64,000 bases of DNA from Utricularia gibba (taxonomy: Eukaryota; Streptophyta; Magnoliopsida; Lamiales; Lentibulariaceae). Below, piece after piece: positions 1-11,020 of the stretch. The stretch is from NCBI GenBank assembly GCA_002189035.1, contig CM007989.1, forward strand, positions 4,092,001-4,156,000, read 5' to 3'. The notes below the pieces were generated by a model. The model was given only the letters and a program-made list of their open reading frames with translations. It had not been told where the DNA came from and searched no databases. The stretch's first letter is position 1; every line of letters begins with the position of its first letter. Made by a program: the position numbers and the translations under genes.

Positions 1-669
1 AGAGATGATGAAGAATTATTGCATGGGTCTACTTTTGCATCGGTTGATGGTAAATGTAATGAGACTTGGCCCACAACACAATTCGAATTATTGAAGGAAC
101 CCCCACCATTTCAATCGGCTCTGCATGGACTTGTGGACAGGGGCGGACCCAAGTGGGGGGGGGGAGGGGGGGCGGCATCGCCCCCTCAGAAAAAAAAATT
201 TTTAGATTAATGTTTTAAAAATTTTGGAAATTTTAACTATTTTGACTGAGTTACCGCCACTGCTTGTGGATCTGCCGTGCTCTACGTAATGGACCCAACC
301 GCCAGAGCACCACCACCGTAAGTCATCCATCAAAGGCAGTGAAGCCTGACTCGGGGTGGGGACCGACAACAGCAGCGGCAGAGTCATGTGAGGTCATGGG
401 CCAGCAGTCCGGAGGTGTGCCTCCTTAGGAGTTGGAGCCCTTGACGGCGGCGTTAGAGCATCGGACCTTGCCGCGATGAGTGACACCGTCGGAGGGACCG
501 CCGGATTCGTGAGGCGCTCGTCGGTGGCAGCTACATATTCGCAGATAGTTTATTATCAAAAAGGGGTAGAAGATGTAGTGGAAAATGAATTTTATGTGTG
601 TTATTAAATATGAATTTGGAAAGATAGTTATATTTAGAAAAGCTTCATAAACGCCGGGGAACTACATGG
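1..669. other. Intergenic, no gene recognised
   Basis: No family is recognisable on either strand. The stretch has a G-rich tract near 157-172 and moderately GC-rich sequence to about 540, then AT-rich DNA up to the stop codon of the CYP93B pseudogene that begins at 670. Short open frames here are low-complexity (Gly, Pro and Lys runs) and are not supported as genes. Confidence 0.6.
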
Positions 670-1209
670 TCATGGGGACAAGCCGACGGCGGTTTCAATC
701 CTGGGGGCTACATGGCACAGCAAATCCTTCGCCCTGGGCGCCGACAATCCCGGCCGCTCTGCCATGTCGATGGCCGCAACGCCGTCGGGCAACCTCCAGT
801 TGAAGCACTGGATCATGGCGCCGATTATGCTCACCAATTCATTAATTGCTAGAATCATCCCGGACAGCCACGCCGCCCTGTCCCAAAGGGCAATAGCTCG
901 TAGTGTTGACCTCGTATGTCAAGATGCTCCTTGTCTTTCTCCAGAAACCTTTCCGGCCCATGGACCACACATTGACAAATAGAAGTGTCTGGGAGGGGAT
1001 ATGGTAGCCGTCGACGACGCAATCAGTGCTGGATTTCCGAGAGATCATCGGGATCGGAGGGTGGAGACGGAAGGTTTCCTTGATTATCGCCTGAAGGTAG
1101 GGCAGAGCTGGGCCGTCTGTTTCTTGCACCAATCGGTCGGATCCGATGATTCGATCTATTTCTTCTTGAGCTTTTGAAAGCACATTTGGATTGCTCATGA
1201 GCTCCGCCA

Positions 1210-1578
1210 TGTCAAGACTGAGTGTTCGACCAGTCAAAGCTGACCGAGTTGGGGTGTTTGATACACGTTTCAAGACTATCCACTACACGTGTTAATCACG
1301 CATTTCATGTGTTGAACGAGCTTCTGCTAAGCTAGAAGATAATCTTGGAATATTGAAATAATACTGAGTAATAAAGACTACACACCCGTTGGAAGTGGGC
1401 AAGTCAGTCAGCCCTGGTTTCGCGGGTTTGTTAGGTCGTTGAGATCTGAAACTTGGTCTCATTATATGGTCTCATTAGATCCTGTTTTTATGTGAAGTTT
1501 GTTAATTTTGAGTCTATAAAAGCTAATGTTCACAGCTTGTATTTGTATCTACTTCATTGCAATAGACATTGTTCTTCA
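1210..1578 (+). repeat. Copia LTR 1, 3'-truncated
   Basis: It begins TGTCAAGACTG and aligns to 4456-4822 throughout. At 1578 the match stops and pol sequence begins, so the last ~95 bases seen in LTR 2 (ending TAACA) are absent. It carries the LTR promoter-like region with the sequence TATAAAAGC at about 1515. Confidence 0.85.
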
Positions 1579-4455
1579 CAATGGTGATGTCATCTCCACA
1601 ACACCGGCAACCAAAGGTACTTATTTCTTACCTTGGACCTTAGTTCCACAAGAATCTGCTAAACCTGCTAGGCTGAACGAACATGAGAGATGGCATAAAG
1701 CACTTGGATATGCCAGCTTCCAAGTCCTTCAATCCATGAGTAAAGGCGGAGTCTGTAGAGAATTCCCAACACTAAGGTACCCTGATGAAATGAAGTGTTC
1801 AATATGTCTTCAAGGAAAAATGAAACAACTACCATTCCCTCAACAAGCATGCTTCCGAGCGGAGAGACTAATGGAGTTGGTGCATTCTGATGTTTGTGGT
1901 CCAATAAGTGTTGAATCACTTGGAGGGAGTAGGTACTTCATTAGCTTCATTGATGATAAGTCACGTTATTGCTGGATGTTCTTTATGAAATGCAAGTCAC
2001 AGGCCTTTGAGCACTTCATCACCTTCAAGGTCTTTGCTGAAAGAGACTCTGGAGAAAAGCTGAAATGCCTTTGTACAGATAATGGAGGTGAATTCAATTC
2101 CCTGACATTCAAAGAAGAATTAAGAAGAGAAGGCATCAAACATCACAAAACTGTGGTTTACTCACCAGCACAAAATGGCGTAGTAGAATGGAGAAATGCT
2201 ACAATTATGGCCAAGGCTAGATGTCTACTTTTGGAGAAGAAGTTGCCTAAGCACTTTTGGAGTGAAGCAGTTGCAACCACGGTGTACATCCAAAATAGGT
2301 TACTCACTCATAGCTTGAAAGGAGTGACACCGTATGAAGCATGGAATGGAAGATCACCAAACCTTGGTCATCTTAAGGTATTTGGATCTGTGGCTTATGT
2401 GCTTATTCCTGTTGAATGCAGAACCAAGCTGGATAGTAGATCTGTGGCTGGGATATTCATTGGATACTCTGAATAAACAAAAGGTTACAGAGTCTATAAT
2501 CCACAAAACAAGAAATTCAGTGTGGTAAGAAATCTATGGATTGATGAAGATGATCATTGGGATTGGAATCATAACATGCTTGCATCACACGTATCTAGTG
2601 CAACTCCAAAAGTAAGATCTTATACTGCATTAGATTTTCTTCTTGATGACTTAGATGAAGATGCTTATCCTGGTGAAACCCTTGAGATTCCTGAAGTCAA
2701 TGGCGATCTTGACCCTTGGAGTGATGATGGTATAGACAATAATAGTCAAAGCAACACTCCATCTAGATCCACCATTGAAAGCAATTATGACAATGGATCA
2801 CCATCTGAGACACCTCCCCTCAAAACTAGATCTCTAGCAGATCTGTATGAGTCAACACAACCAATACAGATGTCGGAATCAAATCTTCATGAGTTTGCCA
2901 ATGCAGTTGTGTCTGCAACAGAGCCCTTAACAGTTGCTGAAGCACTTCAACAACCTCAATGGAGAAAGGCCATGGAAGAAGAAATTATGATGATCCAAAG
3001 GCACAAAACGTGGATACTGGTCGATCCACCAACTGGAGCCAATATCATAGGACTGAAATGGGTGTTCAAGGTCAAGACCAACCCAGATGGAACACTCCAA
3101 AAGTACAAAGCCAGGTTAGTAGTCAAAGGATGTTCTCAAGAATATGGAATTTATTATTATGATACATTTGCTCCAATTGCGAGATTTGAGACTATAAGGC
3201 TACTAATAGCTATAGCTGCTCAAGAAAACTAGAACATACACCAGATGGATGTTAAGTCAGCCTTCTTGAATGGTGATTTGCAAGAAAAAATATATTGTGT
3301 GCAGCCTCCAGGTTTTGAAGTAGTAGAAAACAAAGTATGTTTGCTACTTAAGGCTTTGTATGGCTTGAAACAGGCACCTCGTGCTTGGTATGATAAGTTG
3401 GAGAAGGTATTACTTGAGTTTGGTTTTGAAAAAAGCAAAAATGAGGTTGCGTTATTCACACTTCTACAAGAGAAATCTGGAATTCTGATAGTTGTGATAT
3501 ATGTAGATGATATCATGATTACAGGTAATGATTTGAATCAGATTACCAAGTTCAAGAAGTTCTTGAAGGAAAAATTCGACATGACAGACTTGGGAATATT
3601 ACATCAATTCTTGGGAATGGAAGTGAAGCAACAACAAGAAGGGATCTTTCTATGCCAAGAGAAGTTCACCAAGAATTTGCTAAGTAAGTTTGGGTTCTCT
3701 AAATGTTCATCAGTAAATATTCCTATGCTTCAAAACTACAAGTCATTGTGCACAGAAGCTGGAGAGCCAATAGATCAGACACTTTATAGATCCATTGTCG
3801 GATCATTGATGTTTCTGACTAATACTCGTCCAGATATTATGTTTGCAACCAGCTTATTGTCCAGATTCATGCAGTGCCCACTGATGGCTCATCTACAATG
3901 TGCGAAAAGGGTACTTAGGTACCTTGTTGGAACGTTGACTTATGGTCTATATTATAACAGAAGCAACAAGGTTATGTATGGCTTCGTTGACTCAGACTTT
4001 GCTGGAGCTAATGATTTCAGAAGCACCTCAGGTTATTTCTTCAAATACGCCTCAGCTGGAGTATGCTGGACTTCCAAGAAACAACAAACAATTGCCCAAT
4101 CAACCGTAGAGGCAGAATATGTTGCTGCTTCCTTAGCTGGAAATTAGGCTAGCTAGCTAAGGAAAATGCTCACTGATCTTGGAAGAAAGGAACTAGATCC
4201 AACCACGATATATTGTGATTCCAAAAGTGCCATAGCCATGATCAAAGATCCTGTGTTTCATGGAAGAACGAAGCATATATCAGTGAAGTACCACTGTATC
4301 CGTGAGAAGCAAAAGGATAGTGAATTAAGGTTCATATACTGCAACTCTAGTGATCAAGTTGCTGATATTTTCACCAAGGCACTATCTCTCAATCAATTTG
4401 AGAAATTGAGAAGTGAGCTGGGTTTAATGGATGGTAAAACACTCACGGGGGAGCT
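1579..4455 (+). pseudogene. Copia pol: GAG-pre-integrase, integrase, reverse transcriptase, RNase H
   Basis: One reading frame runs through this region. It contains the GAG_pre-integrase segment (LNEHERWHK), an integrase core with D, D and E positions (near HSDVCG, CTDNGGEF and NGVVE), a Copia-type RT with the YVDD active-site box at about 3500, and RNase H ending with the SKSAIAM and ADIFTK blocks. The frame is closed by stops at 2474 (TAA), 3230 (TAG), 4145 (TAG) and 4154 (TAG). No frameshift is evident between segments. The N-terminal gag-protease half is missing. Compared with the expected residues, these stops look like C-to-T or G-to-A changes. It cannot encode a functional polyprotein. 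Confidence 0.88.
4446..4455 (+). other. Polypurine tract of Copia unit 1
   Basis: CGGGGGAGCT sits immediately before the TG of LTR 2. Its position fixes the LTR boundary at 4456 rather than at the internal TGTTCG eleven bases later. Confidence 0.7.
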
Positions 4456-4917
4456 TGTCAAGACTGTGTTCGACCAGTCAAAGCTGACCGAGTTAGGGTG
4501 TTTGAGACACGTTTCAAGACTATCCACTCCACGTGTTAATCAGGCATTTCATGTGTTGAACGAGCTTCTGCTAAGCTAGAAGATAATCTTGGAATATTGA
4601 AATAATACTGAGTAATAAAGACTACACACCCGTTGGAAGTGGGCAAGTCAGTCAGCCCTGGTTTCGCGGGTTTGTTAGGCCGTTGAGATCTGAAACTTGG
4701 TCTCATTACATGGTCTCATTAGATCCTGTTTTTATGTGAAGTTTGTTACTTTTGAGTCTATAAAAGCTGATGTTCACAGCTTGTATTTGTATCTCCTTCA
4801 TTGCAATAGACATTGTTCTTCATTTTCTTACTCTTTCAACCCAAAACCCTCTTTTTTATTGCTGTTTTTTTCCTTGCACGATTTCCTGTTAGAGTTCATC
4901 CCATTTTTCATCTAACA
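4456..4917 (+). repeat. Copia LTR 2, complete (462 bp)
   Basis: It starts TGTCA and ends TAACA, short imperfect inverted ends of the TG...CA type. A polypurine tract precedes it and, after two bases, a primer-binding site follows it. That makes this LTR both the 3' end of unit 1 and the 5' end of unit 2, which is the arrangement expected of tandem elements sharing an LTR. Confidence 0.85.
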
Positions 4918-4919
4918 AG

Positions 4920-4937
4920 TGGTATCAGAGCTGGTTG
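4920..4937 (+). other. Primer-binding site, initiator tRNA-Met type
   Basis: TGGTATCAGAGCTGG lies two bases after the LTR end. This is the usual plant Copia primer-binding site, complementary to the 3' end of initiator methionine tRNA. Confidence 0.8.
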
Positions 4938-6350
4938 GATATGAATGCAACTCAATCCGGTGCTGTATGGAAATTCAATGGTGAAGATTATGCTATTTGG
5001 GCCACCCAAATGAAGGCGTACCTCCAAGCAATGAAGTTGTGGGAAACGGTTAATGCACCAGCGCAATTAGAGCAGCTTCCTGCCAATGCCTCGCTGGAAA
5101 GAGTAAAAAGAGCTGAAGAATTACAAGCCAGAGAAGGCCAAGCGAAGGTGGTACTTTATTCTGGTATGGATAAATCTATTATTCCACGAACTTTAGCTTG
5201 CAATTCTGCTAAAGATATATGGGAAATTCTTAGAACTGAGTTTGAAGGAGATGAGAATTCCAAGGAAATGCGCATTGCAAATCTGGAGATGGAGTATGAG
5301 AGCTTGCGCATGCTTCCATCTGAAACCATCAAAACATATGTTGATCGGTTCATGAAGGTAGTCACTCAATTGCAGATGCTTGGTGTGCGAAAAAGTGATT
5401 TCACAATGGCAAAAAAGATCATGCATACTGTTTTGCCTCGTTTTGAGCCAAAAATCTCATCTCTGGAGTGTAGCGCAAATTATGAGAAATTGACTGTTGC
5501 TAAGTTATCTAGTGCCCTACAAGCACTTGAATGCAGGGTTGCTGCACAAGAACAAGTTATGGAGAGAGCACTAGCTACACTCAACCTTGGAAAGCAGGAT
5601 AGAAAATATCCAGAAGGACGAAAAGGAGGAAAAGGAAAACAAAAAGGGAAGGACAAAGGGAAGTTTCCCCCTTGCAAACATTGCAAGAGAACATCACATA
5701 CTGAAGACGTATGCTATTGGAGACCAGATGCCCAATGCTCCAAATGCAACCAATTGGGCCATGTTGATAAGGTATGCAAACAAAAGAAGGAAGCTCAAGC
5801 AAATGTCGAGACAGCTCAGAAAAAGCAAGTGGAGACACTATTTACTGGTTGTTTGCTTAACCTTATAAAGCTTTATAGTGCTGCAAAACATGAGTCTCTA
5901 TGTGCAGCAACAATGCCAGACACAAGTTCTACCTCAAATACAGGATGGCTAGTTGACTCAGGTTGTTTTGCTCACATGATTGGTGATGAAAGGTACTTTG
6001 AGACTTTGGATTATTCAAGTACAGCAAGTGTGAGACTTGGAAATGATGAACTTCTAGATGCCATTGGTAAAGGTACGGTCATGGTGCATACTCCTCTAGG
6101 GTTAAAGCATCTAGAGAATGTTTACCTAGTTTCAAAATTGAACATCAACCTTCTAAGTGTGAAAAAGCTAGATGATAGAGGATACTCTATCACATTTGGA
6201 AGAGGAACTTGTGTAATCTCATATCCAAATGGTGATGTCATCTCCACAACACTGGCAACCAGAGGTACTTATTTGTTACCTTGGACCTTAGTTCCACAAG
6301 AATCTATTAACCCTGCTAGGCTGAACGAACATGAGAGATGGCATAAATAA
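4935..6350 (+). CDS. Copia gag-protease with the beginning of integrase (unit 2, truncated)
   Basis: This 471-residue open frame starts at the first ATG after the primer-binding site region. It begins with the Copia gag domain (FNGEDYAIWATQMKAYL near residue 13), followed by a Lys/Gly-rich linker and two CCHC zinc knuckles spaced C-x2-C-x4-H-x4-C (CKHCKRTSHTEDVC and CSKCNQLGHVDKVC) that bind element RNA. The aspartic protease motif DSG follows (GWLVDSGCFAHM), then the start of the GAG_pre-integrase region. A TAA at 6348 closes the frame where unit 1 reads Ala (GCA). Homology continues only to 6443, where P450 exon sequence resumes. It is complementary to the pol half in unit 1, with about 210 bases shared. 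Host role: none known. Confidence 0.88.
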   Translation: MDMNATQSGAVWKFNGEDYAIWATQMKAYLQAMKLWETVNAPAQLEQLPANASLERVKRAEELQAREGQAKVVLYSGMDKSIIPRTLACNSAKDIWEILRTEFEGDENSKEMRIANLEMEYESLRMLPSETIKTYVDRFMKVVTQLQMLGVRKSDFTMAKKIMHTVLPRFEPKISSLECSANYEKLTVAKLSSALQALECRVAAQEQVMERALATLNLGKQDRKYPEGRKGGKGKQKGKDKGKFPPCKHCKRTSHTEDVCYWRPDAQCSKCNQLGHVDKVCKQKKEAQANVETAQKKQVETLFTGCLLNLIKLYSAAKHESLCAATMPDTSSTSNTGWLVDSGCFAHMIGDERYFETLDYSSTASVRLGNDELLDAIGKGTVMVHTPLGLKHLENVYLVSKLNINLLSVKKLDDRGYSITFGRGTCVISYPNGDVISTTLATRGTYLLPWTLVPQESINPARLNEHERWHK

Positions 6351-7473
6351 CTTGGACATGCCAGCTTCCAAGTCCTTCAATCCATGAGTAAAGGTGGAGT
6401 CTGTATAGAATTCCCAACACTAAGGTACCCTGATGAAATGAAGGCCATCGCCCACTCGGCCAGTATCGCGGTTGTGTCGGTGCCGGCGGTGAAGAAATCC
6501 TGAAGGCGACAAGGACAGTCACGTCGTTGATGTTTTACTTGCCTTGATAACAAGTCATTCTATTAACGGAAAATGCGGTTTAAATTCGAGAAAGAAATGT
6601 GAGCATCTGTTACCAAAATCAGAGCTTTGACGTGTTCTCTGGTGAATTTAACTTCCGCATTCTTGTTTTCCAAGATATCTAGAAGCAGATCCAGAATGTC
6701 AGCTGGTTCAGTGGCGACGATGGAGGGGCGGCTCCGCCGCTGTTTCTCCCTTTCGGAGATGATTTTCTCGAGCAGACCATCGTACCTCCGATGGATATCC
6801 TGCGACCTCTTTCTTACCCCCTGGAAGTCGAAGTTTTTGCAAAACCAAATGATGTCCGCGACATGGAATTCTCCGAAAATCTGGGTGACTTCTCGGAGCA
6901 CCGAATGCTGAGCATCATGTTTGAAATCACGTTACTAGTAAGCTTCAGCAACTCCTCCGTGATATTAATCACTTCGCCAGATTCCCCCTTTTCGTGCAAA
7001 ATCTTCAAAAAGCTCTTGACTTCAAAAATTCGAATCGGCTGAAAATGGGCCAGATTCCTCATTCCAAGAAGCTCCTGTGTGCAGACTTTCTTGATATATT
7101 TCCAGTATGGTCCGTAAGGGGAGAAAGAGAAAGAGGATTGGTAGGTCACAATATCGATCGCGGTGGACTGTTGTCTGGATAAGAAAGCAACCTCATTGGT
7201 TTTGAGAAACTCTCTAACGACCTCCGGCGAGGAGGCTACGACGCAGGGCATTGAGCCGAGGTACAGTTGAACCAAGGGACCGTATTTCAGCGAGAATTCA
7301 TGGAAAGTATGGTGAAGTTTAGGGCTGAGGAGATGGAGGTGGCCGATGATGGGGAGGCGGCGGGGTCCGGGAGGCAGCGGCGGGTTGCTGCCGCGCCGGT
7401 TGAAAAAGTGAGGGAGGAAGGCGGCGGAGATGATGAAGATGGCTGCCAACAGAACACTATCTGTTGCTTCCAT

Positions 7474-7700
7474 TTGTTCGTAAGCAATGCGACTGGGGTG
7501 CAAGGTCCCTTGATTTAAAGGCGGATGAAGCTTCTCTGGATGCTATGGTTCCAGTGAATCAGACGGTCGGGATTCGATTCGATGCAGTGATGCATCGGCC
7601 TCGTCTCTGGCAAGTGGCAAGCGAGGTAGATGGCGAGGGTATAATGGGAACACGCGATTCCTTTTTCGTTGGTTGGGATATAGGTGATGGTTTCATAATA
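7474..7700 (-). promoter_or_regulatory. Remnant CYP93B promoter (copy 1)
   Basis: The sequence upstream of the dead copy-1 start codon still aligns with that of copy 2 (31232-31445). Shared blocks include the TTTAAA box about 45 bases upstream of the ATG, the segment CAGTGAATC-GACGGTCG, and GTAGATGGCG-GGGTATAATGGG. This shows that the duplication carried its promoter. No known plant motif is assigned. Confidence 0.5.
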
Positions 7701-7869
7701 GCATTGTAGTGTAAAGAAAATAAAGTTTCACAGGATCTGACATAGAAGTGACAATAGAGGACAAGGAAAGGATGTGTGAACGGCAAGGTGGGTCACAATA
7801 ATAGCATATTAAAAAAAATTACTTCAATTAAACACACTTTCTTGCTGAGCTTTGGAACTTCACTTTTTT

Positions 7870-8470
7870 TAATATTTGGAACTGCGGTTCGAGTTCCTAT
7901 GCATTTCATGAATGTGGAACTAGAACCATATGGTTTCAGGCTGATTCGAAATATTTAGAATCGGGGAAACTGTGATTTCAACCCATGCGGAACCGACGAT
8001 TCAAAACCGATGAATCGTCGAATTCGTTTCTTAATAGTGTCCTTAAAAAACTGTTATGAGAATTTAGAAAAAACATTTAAAAGAACGAAACGTTTTTCAA
8101 ATATACCCAACGTCTCATATGGGTATATGAGAAATATTCTCTATTTTTAAGATTATTTCTAAACCTTTTTAACAATCGTTATAGAAATATTGAAATTTTT
8201 TTTAAAAAGATGTATTTCGTAGATATTCACAACGATTCATGCGTGTTCGAAAATTCATCTCTCTTTTTCTAAAATAATATTTATTTTATTTAATAACTAA
8301 ATTTTCATTTTTAAAACCATAGTTCAAATTGAAACTATCTTGTTTTTGTTCAATTCAAGATTTAAAAATTTGGTTTCGAATAGAAACCGAAATCAAAGTA
8401 AACAAAAAACCACATAGAAGTTTATGAATCGAGGGTTGAAAAAAAATCTAGCGGTTCAGAAATAGTCACA
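7870..8470. repeat. AT-rich dispersed repeat upstream of CYP93B copy 1
   Basis: It contains repeated words such as GTTCAATTCAAGATTTA and GAATAGAAACCGAAATC. Similar words in the same orientation lie at about 31890-32400, upstream of CYP93B copy 2. It is probably a non-autonomous element or part of the duplicated unit. The boundaries are approximate and no terminal inverted repeats were defined. Confidence 0.35.
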
Positions 8471-9937
8471 ATTCTATTTCAGGTTAGTAATCTTAAAATA
8501 TTATTGAATGGAAAAGTTGTGCCAAAAAATTTCTAATATTTATCTAAATAACCTAATTGATTTCCAAACTCATTTATATTATTTGAAAATTATATAAAAT
8601 TAATTCAATATTGTTTGAAATCAAGTAAAATTGATATACATTTCCTTCAATAATTTTTATTTTAAAACTCTATAAAATAAAGCTTGAAAAAAATACTCTC
8701 TAATATTTTTTAAAATTACATAATTGGTCACAAATAAGCAAATTCTGACTCCCATAATTTACTATTGACCATGCATGCCACCTGGAACGATTCATGTTGG
8801 CTGGCCGGCCGCCTGATAGCATATGTTTTAATAATTTTAAGATACAAAAATGACTATTATCATCATGTAAAATTAGTATTTTTTTAAATATTTAACATTT
8901 GTATGATTAATAGTCTAATTAAGTATTTTACTCCAAATTGAAACTAAATATTGAATTTAACCCTAATCTTTGTTCTAATCACTCTCTTTGAGCGATGTAA
9001 GACGTTTTTAACAGTTTAAATCTCAATGAGGTGAAAGAGAATAATGAAGGTAGCAGAAGATATGGACAAAATCTGAAATTAAGTACAAAAAAATCCAAGG
9101 AAATAATAAATTAGATTTTTGATATAATGATAAAAGAGAATGAGAATATACTATTTTGATCAACATGCCACACAATTTTAGGAGGGGGGGCTAGAAAGAA
9201 AAACACAAGAGAACCACAAAGGAGGAAGGACGACGAACAAGAAACCAAGCTTACTTTTATAGATTTTCATTGTTATTTAGGAATCTTACTTCCAATCAGG
9301 AGTGGATTTTAACATTTTAATATTTTGCATGAACTATTTATTTTTCCAATGACTGTTTATCTATTTTTTTACTGTTGAATTGTAAAATAAAGATGATGTT
9401 GATTTTATGTTATATTCTAGTTTTATTTTTTTTTTCTTCATGAGTAGTTAAGTACCAATTGGTGGCTTGGGATCAAAGGAAACAAATGTGCTCATTGATA
9501 TATAACCCGTACTAGTTATATAATTACACTATTTCTTTAACAAATCAAGATAGTTCTAGGAAGTAAAGTTAGTGAAACTCATTTTAAATAATCCTAGTTA
9601 TAAGTAGACCAAAAATTAAAAGAAAACAAAGATTTGAATACACTTGAATTTTTATTGACTGGATGTATGATTTTAGATTGGGATGAGATAATTATAACGA
9701 TAAGTATGTTGTCCGGTAGTGGGGGCCGACGGCTTGTGGTCATGGATGATGGCGATGATGAATGGTGAAATTCGGAAAAAAAAAATGAAGTTTGATTATA
9801 AGGATCATTGAAACAATGGAGGATGTATGGTACTAGTTTAATTTATGGATTTAATTGAAGCAATGGAGATAATGCATGTTCCGTTTCTAAGCAGTGAGGA
9901 ACATTTATGCCTATTATTCAAATAACATGAAATATTA

Positions 9938-10130
9938 TGTTAAAATTCAAAAATATATGAGAATAATTTCTCGGATACGTCAAACCTTAGGGATTAAATA
10001 TGTTTTATATGTAAAATATTGAGAACCAATTACGCTATTAAGACTAGACATTCCATTTTGATCAAATAGTGAGGATTAATAATGCAATTTTGATAAAAAA
10101 AAGTGGGAATTTTGGCGGCGAGCTCCCATT
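9938..10130 (+). repeat. Dispersed repeat, copy A
   Basis: It shares, in the same order as 11021-11215, the words GATACGTCAAA-CTTAG-GATTAAAT, ATTTTGATCAAATAGTGAG and AAAAGTGGG. The family is unidentified. Confidence 0.55.
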
Positions 10131-11020
10131 ATATAACCTGGTGTGTTGCAATTCTGATGGTATTGAAAATCGAAAGACAAAATTTGTTTGGAAGCGGTAT
10201 GAGAATAAAGACACTACACCCTGTGGGAAAATCGAAAAAACTGGTATGAGAATAAAGCGGTAACCCAAGTTTGTTTGGAAGGAACCTCTAAACAAATCAT
10301 ATTACGGGATACAAATCGGTCTACACCAACCGATAAAGCAGTTACATAACAAAAAGGGGACAGAAAATGAAGTGTGTTAGTCTCCAGCCGCTCTACAATA
10401 GTCCAAAAGGTAGTCTACGTGTAGGAGAGTAAAGCAAGAGATGGCTTTTTGTTGACGGGGACCATCGACAAGATTAAGATTAAGAAAGTGGCTGATTCAC
10501 TCAGAATTAGTTGGGCATGGCTACACTATAAATAAGAACTTATTTCACGAAAAGAGAGTGAACTCCTTGAAATATGTTTGAGATTCTCTTCTTACTCTTC
10601 TAGTGAAAATCATTTCTCTTATAAGTATCCTTAGTTCTATGATTTCAATCATATCAATTTTCACGTAAAAATACTTGTTTTTTTTACTGCTTTTCATACT
10701 AATTAGATCAGATTTAAACCCTTAAATTAGTAACTTACATCACCAGAATATCCTATTATCCTTGAAAAATCGAATTGTTTGCCTGCTTCCCATTTTTAAC
10801 CACAACTTGATTGCTCTAAAATTTACTTTTTTATTATTTCAATTCAATATGATAAATAGTTTGATAAAAATACTTTCTAATGTTTTTTTAAAATTGCATA
10901 AAATCTACATATCAATGCTTAAAAATCGATTAAAATCAATCCATATTGTTTAAATTATTTAATATGATAAATTGTTTGACAAAAATAATTGAAAATATTT
11001 TTTATGTTTAAAAACCTAAT

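Larger units (their letters stand above)
1210..6443 (+). mobile_element. Composite Ty1/Copia insertion: truncated LTR - pol - LTR - gag/PR
   Basis: Two partial, overlapping units of one Copia family lie inside exon 2 of a CYP93B pseudogene. Order: LTR without its last ~95 bases (1210-1578); integrase, reverse transcriptase and RNase H (1579-4455); complete LTR (4456-4917); primer-binding site, gag, protease and the start of integrase (4918-6443). There is no right-hand LTR. The first LTR jumps straight into a sequence equivalent to 6231 of the second unit, so its PBS, gag and protease are missing. GCCA flanks both sides (1206-1209 and 6444-6447), and the P450 target is otherwise rejoined without loss. 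This fits insertion with a ~5-base target duplication, followed by tandem rearrangement and deletion. The two LTRs differ by about nine substitutions plus a 2-base indel over ~367 aligned bases, so the insertion is fairly young. Confidence 0.88.
670..7473 (-). pseudogene. CYP93B-type flavone synthase II pseudogene (copy 1), split by a Copia element
   Basis: On the minus strand, exon 1 runs from an ATG at 7473 to 6614, followed by a short intron (6613-6500). Exon 2 starts at 6499, is interrupted at 6444/1209 by a retroelement, and resumes to a TGA near 670. The fragments match the second copy at 29.6-31.2 kb almost block for block: N-terminal anchor, proline-rich hinge, ExxR helix (KETFR) and haem loop (FGTGRRGC). 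CYP93B enzymes are ER-bound P450s that oxidise flavanones to flavones. Defects seen: a 40-base deletion at about 6897 (frameshift after MMLSIRCS); a second 40-base loss at about 957 between two TTCCGG repeats, removing the PKNWENPTVFKPERF region; a one-base loss in the haem loop near 867; and the 5.2-kb insertion. The CAG acceptor and GTAAC donor remain. It is clearly dead. The parent family is certain as CYP93; the B subfamily is probable. Confidence 0.9.

Noticed and set aside
19-210. Small frame with a Gly run at the left edge
   Set aside because: It is driven by a G-tract with no family resemblance.
1223-1578. LTR starting at TGTTCGACC
   Set aside because: The polypurine tract at 4446-4455 is directly followed by TGTCAAG, and both LTR copies align from that point, so the boundary is 1210/4456.
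1206-6448. A perfect 5-base GCCAT target duplication
   Set aside because: The T at 1210 is the first base of the LTR (TGTCA), so only GCCA is outside the element on the left.
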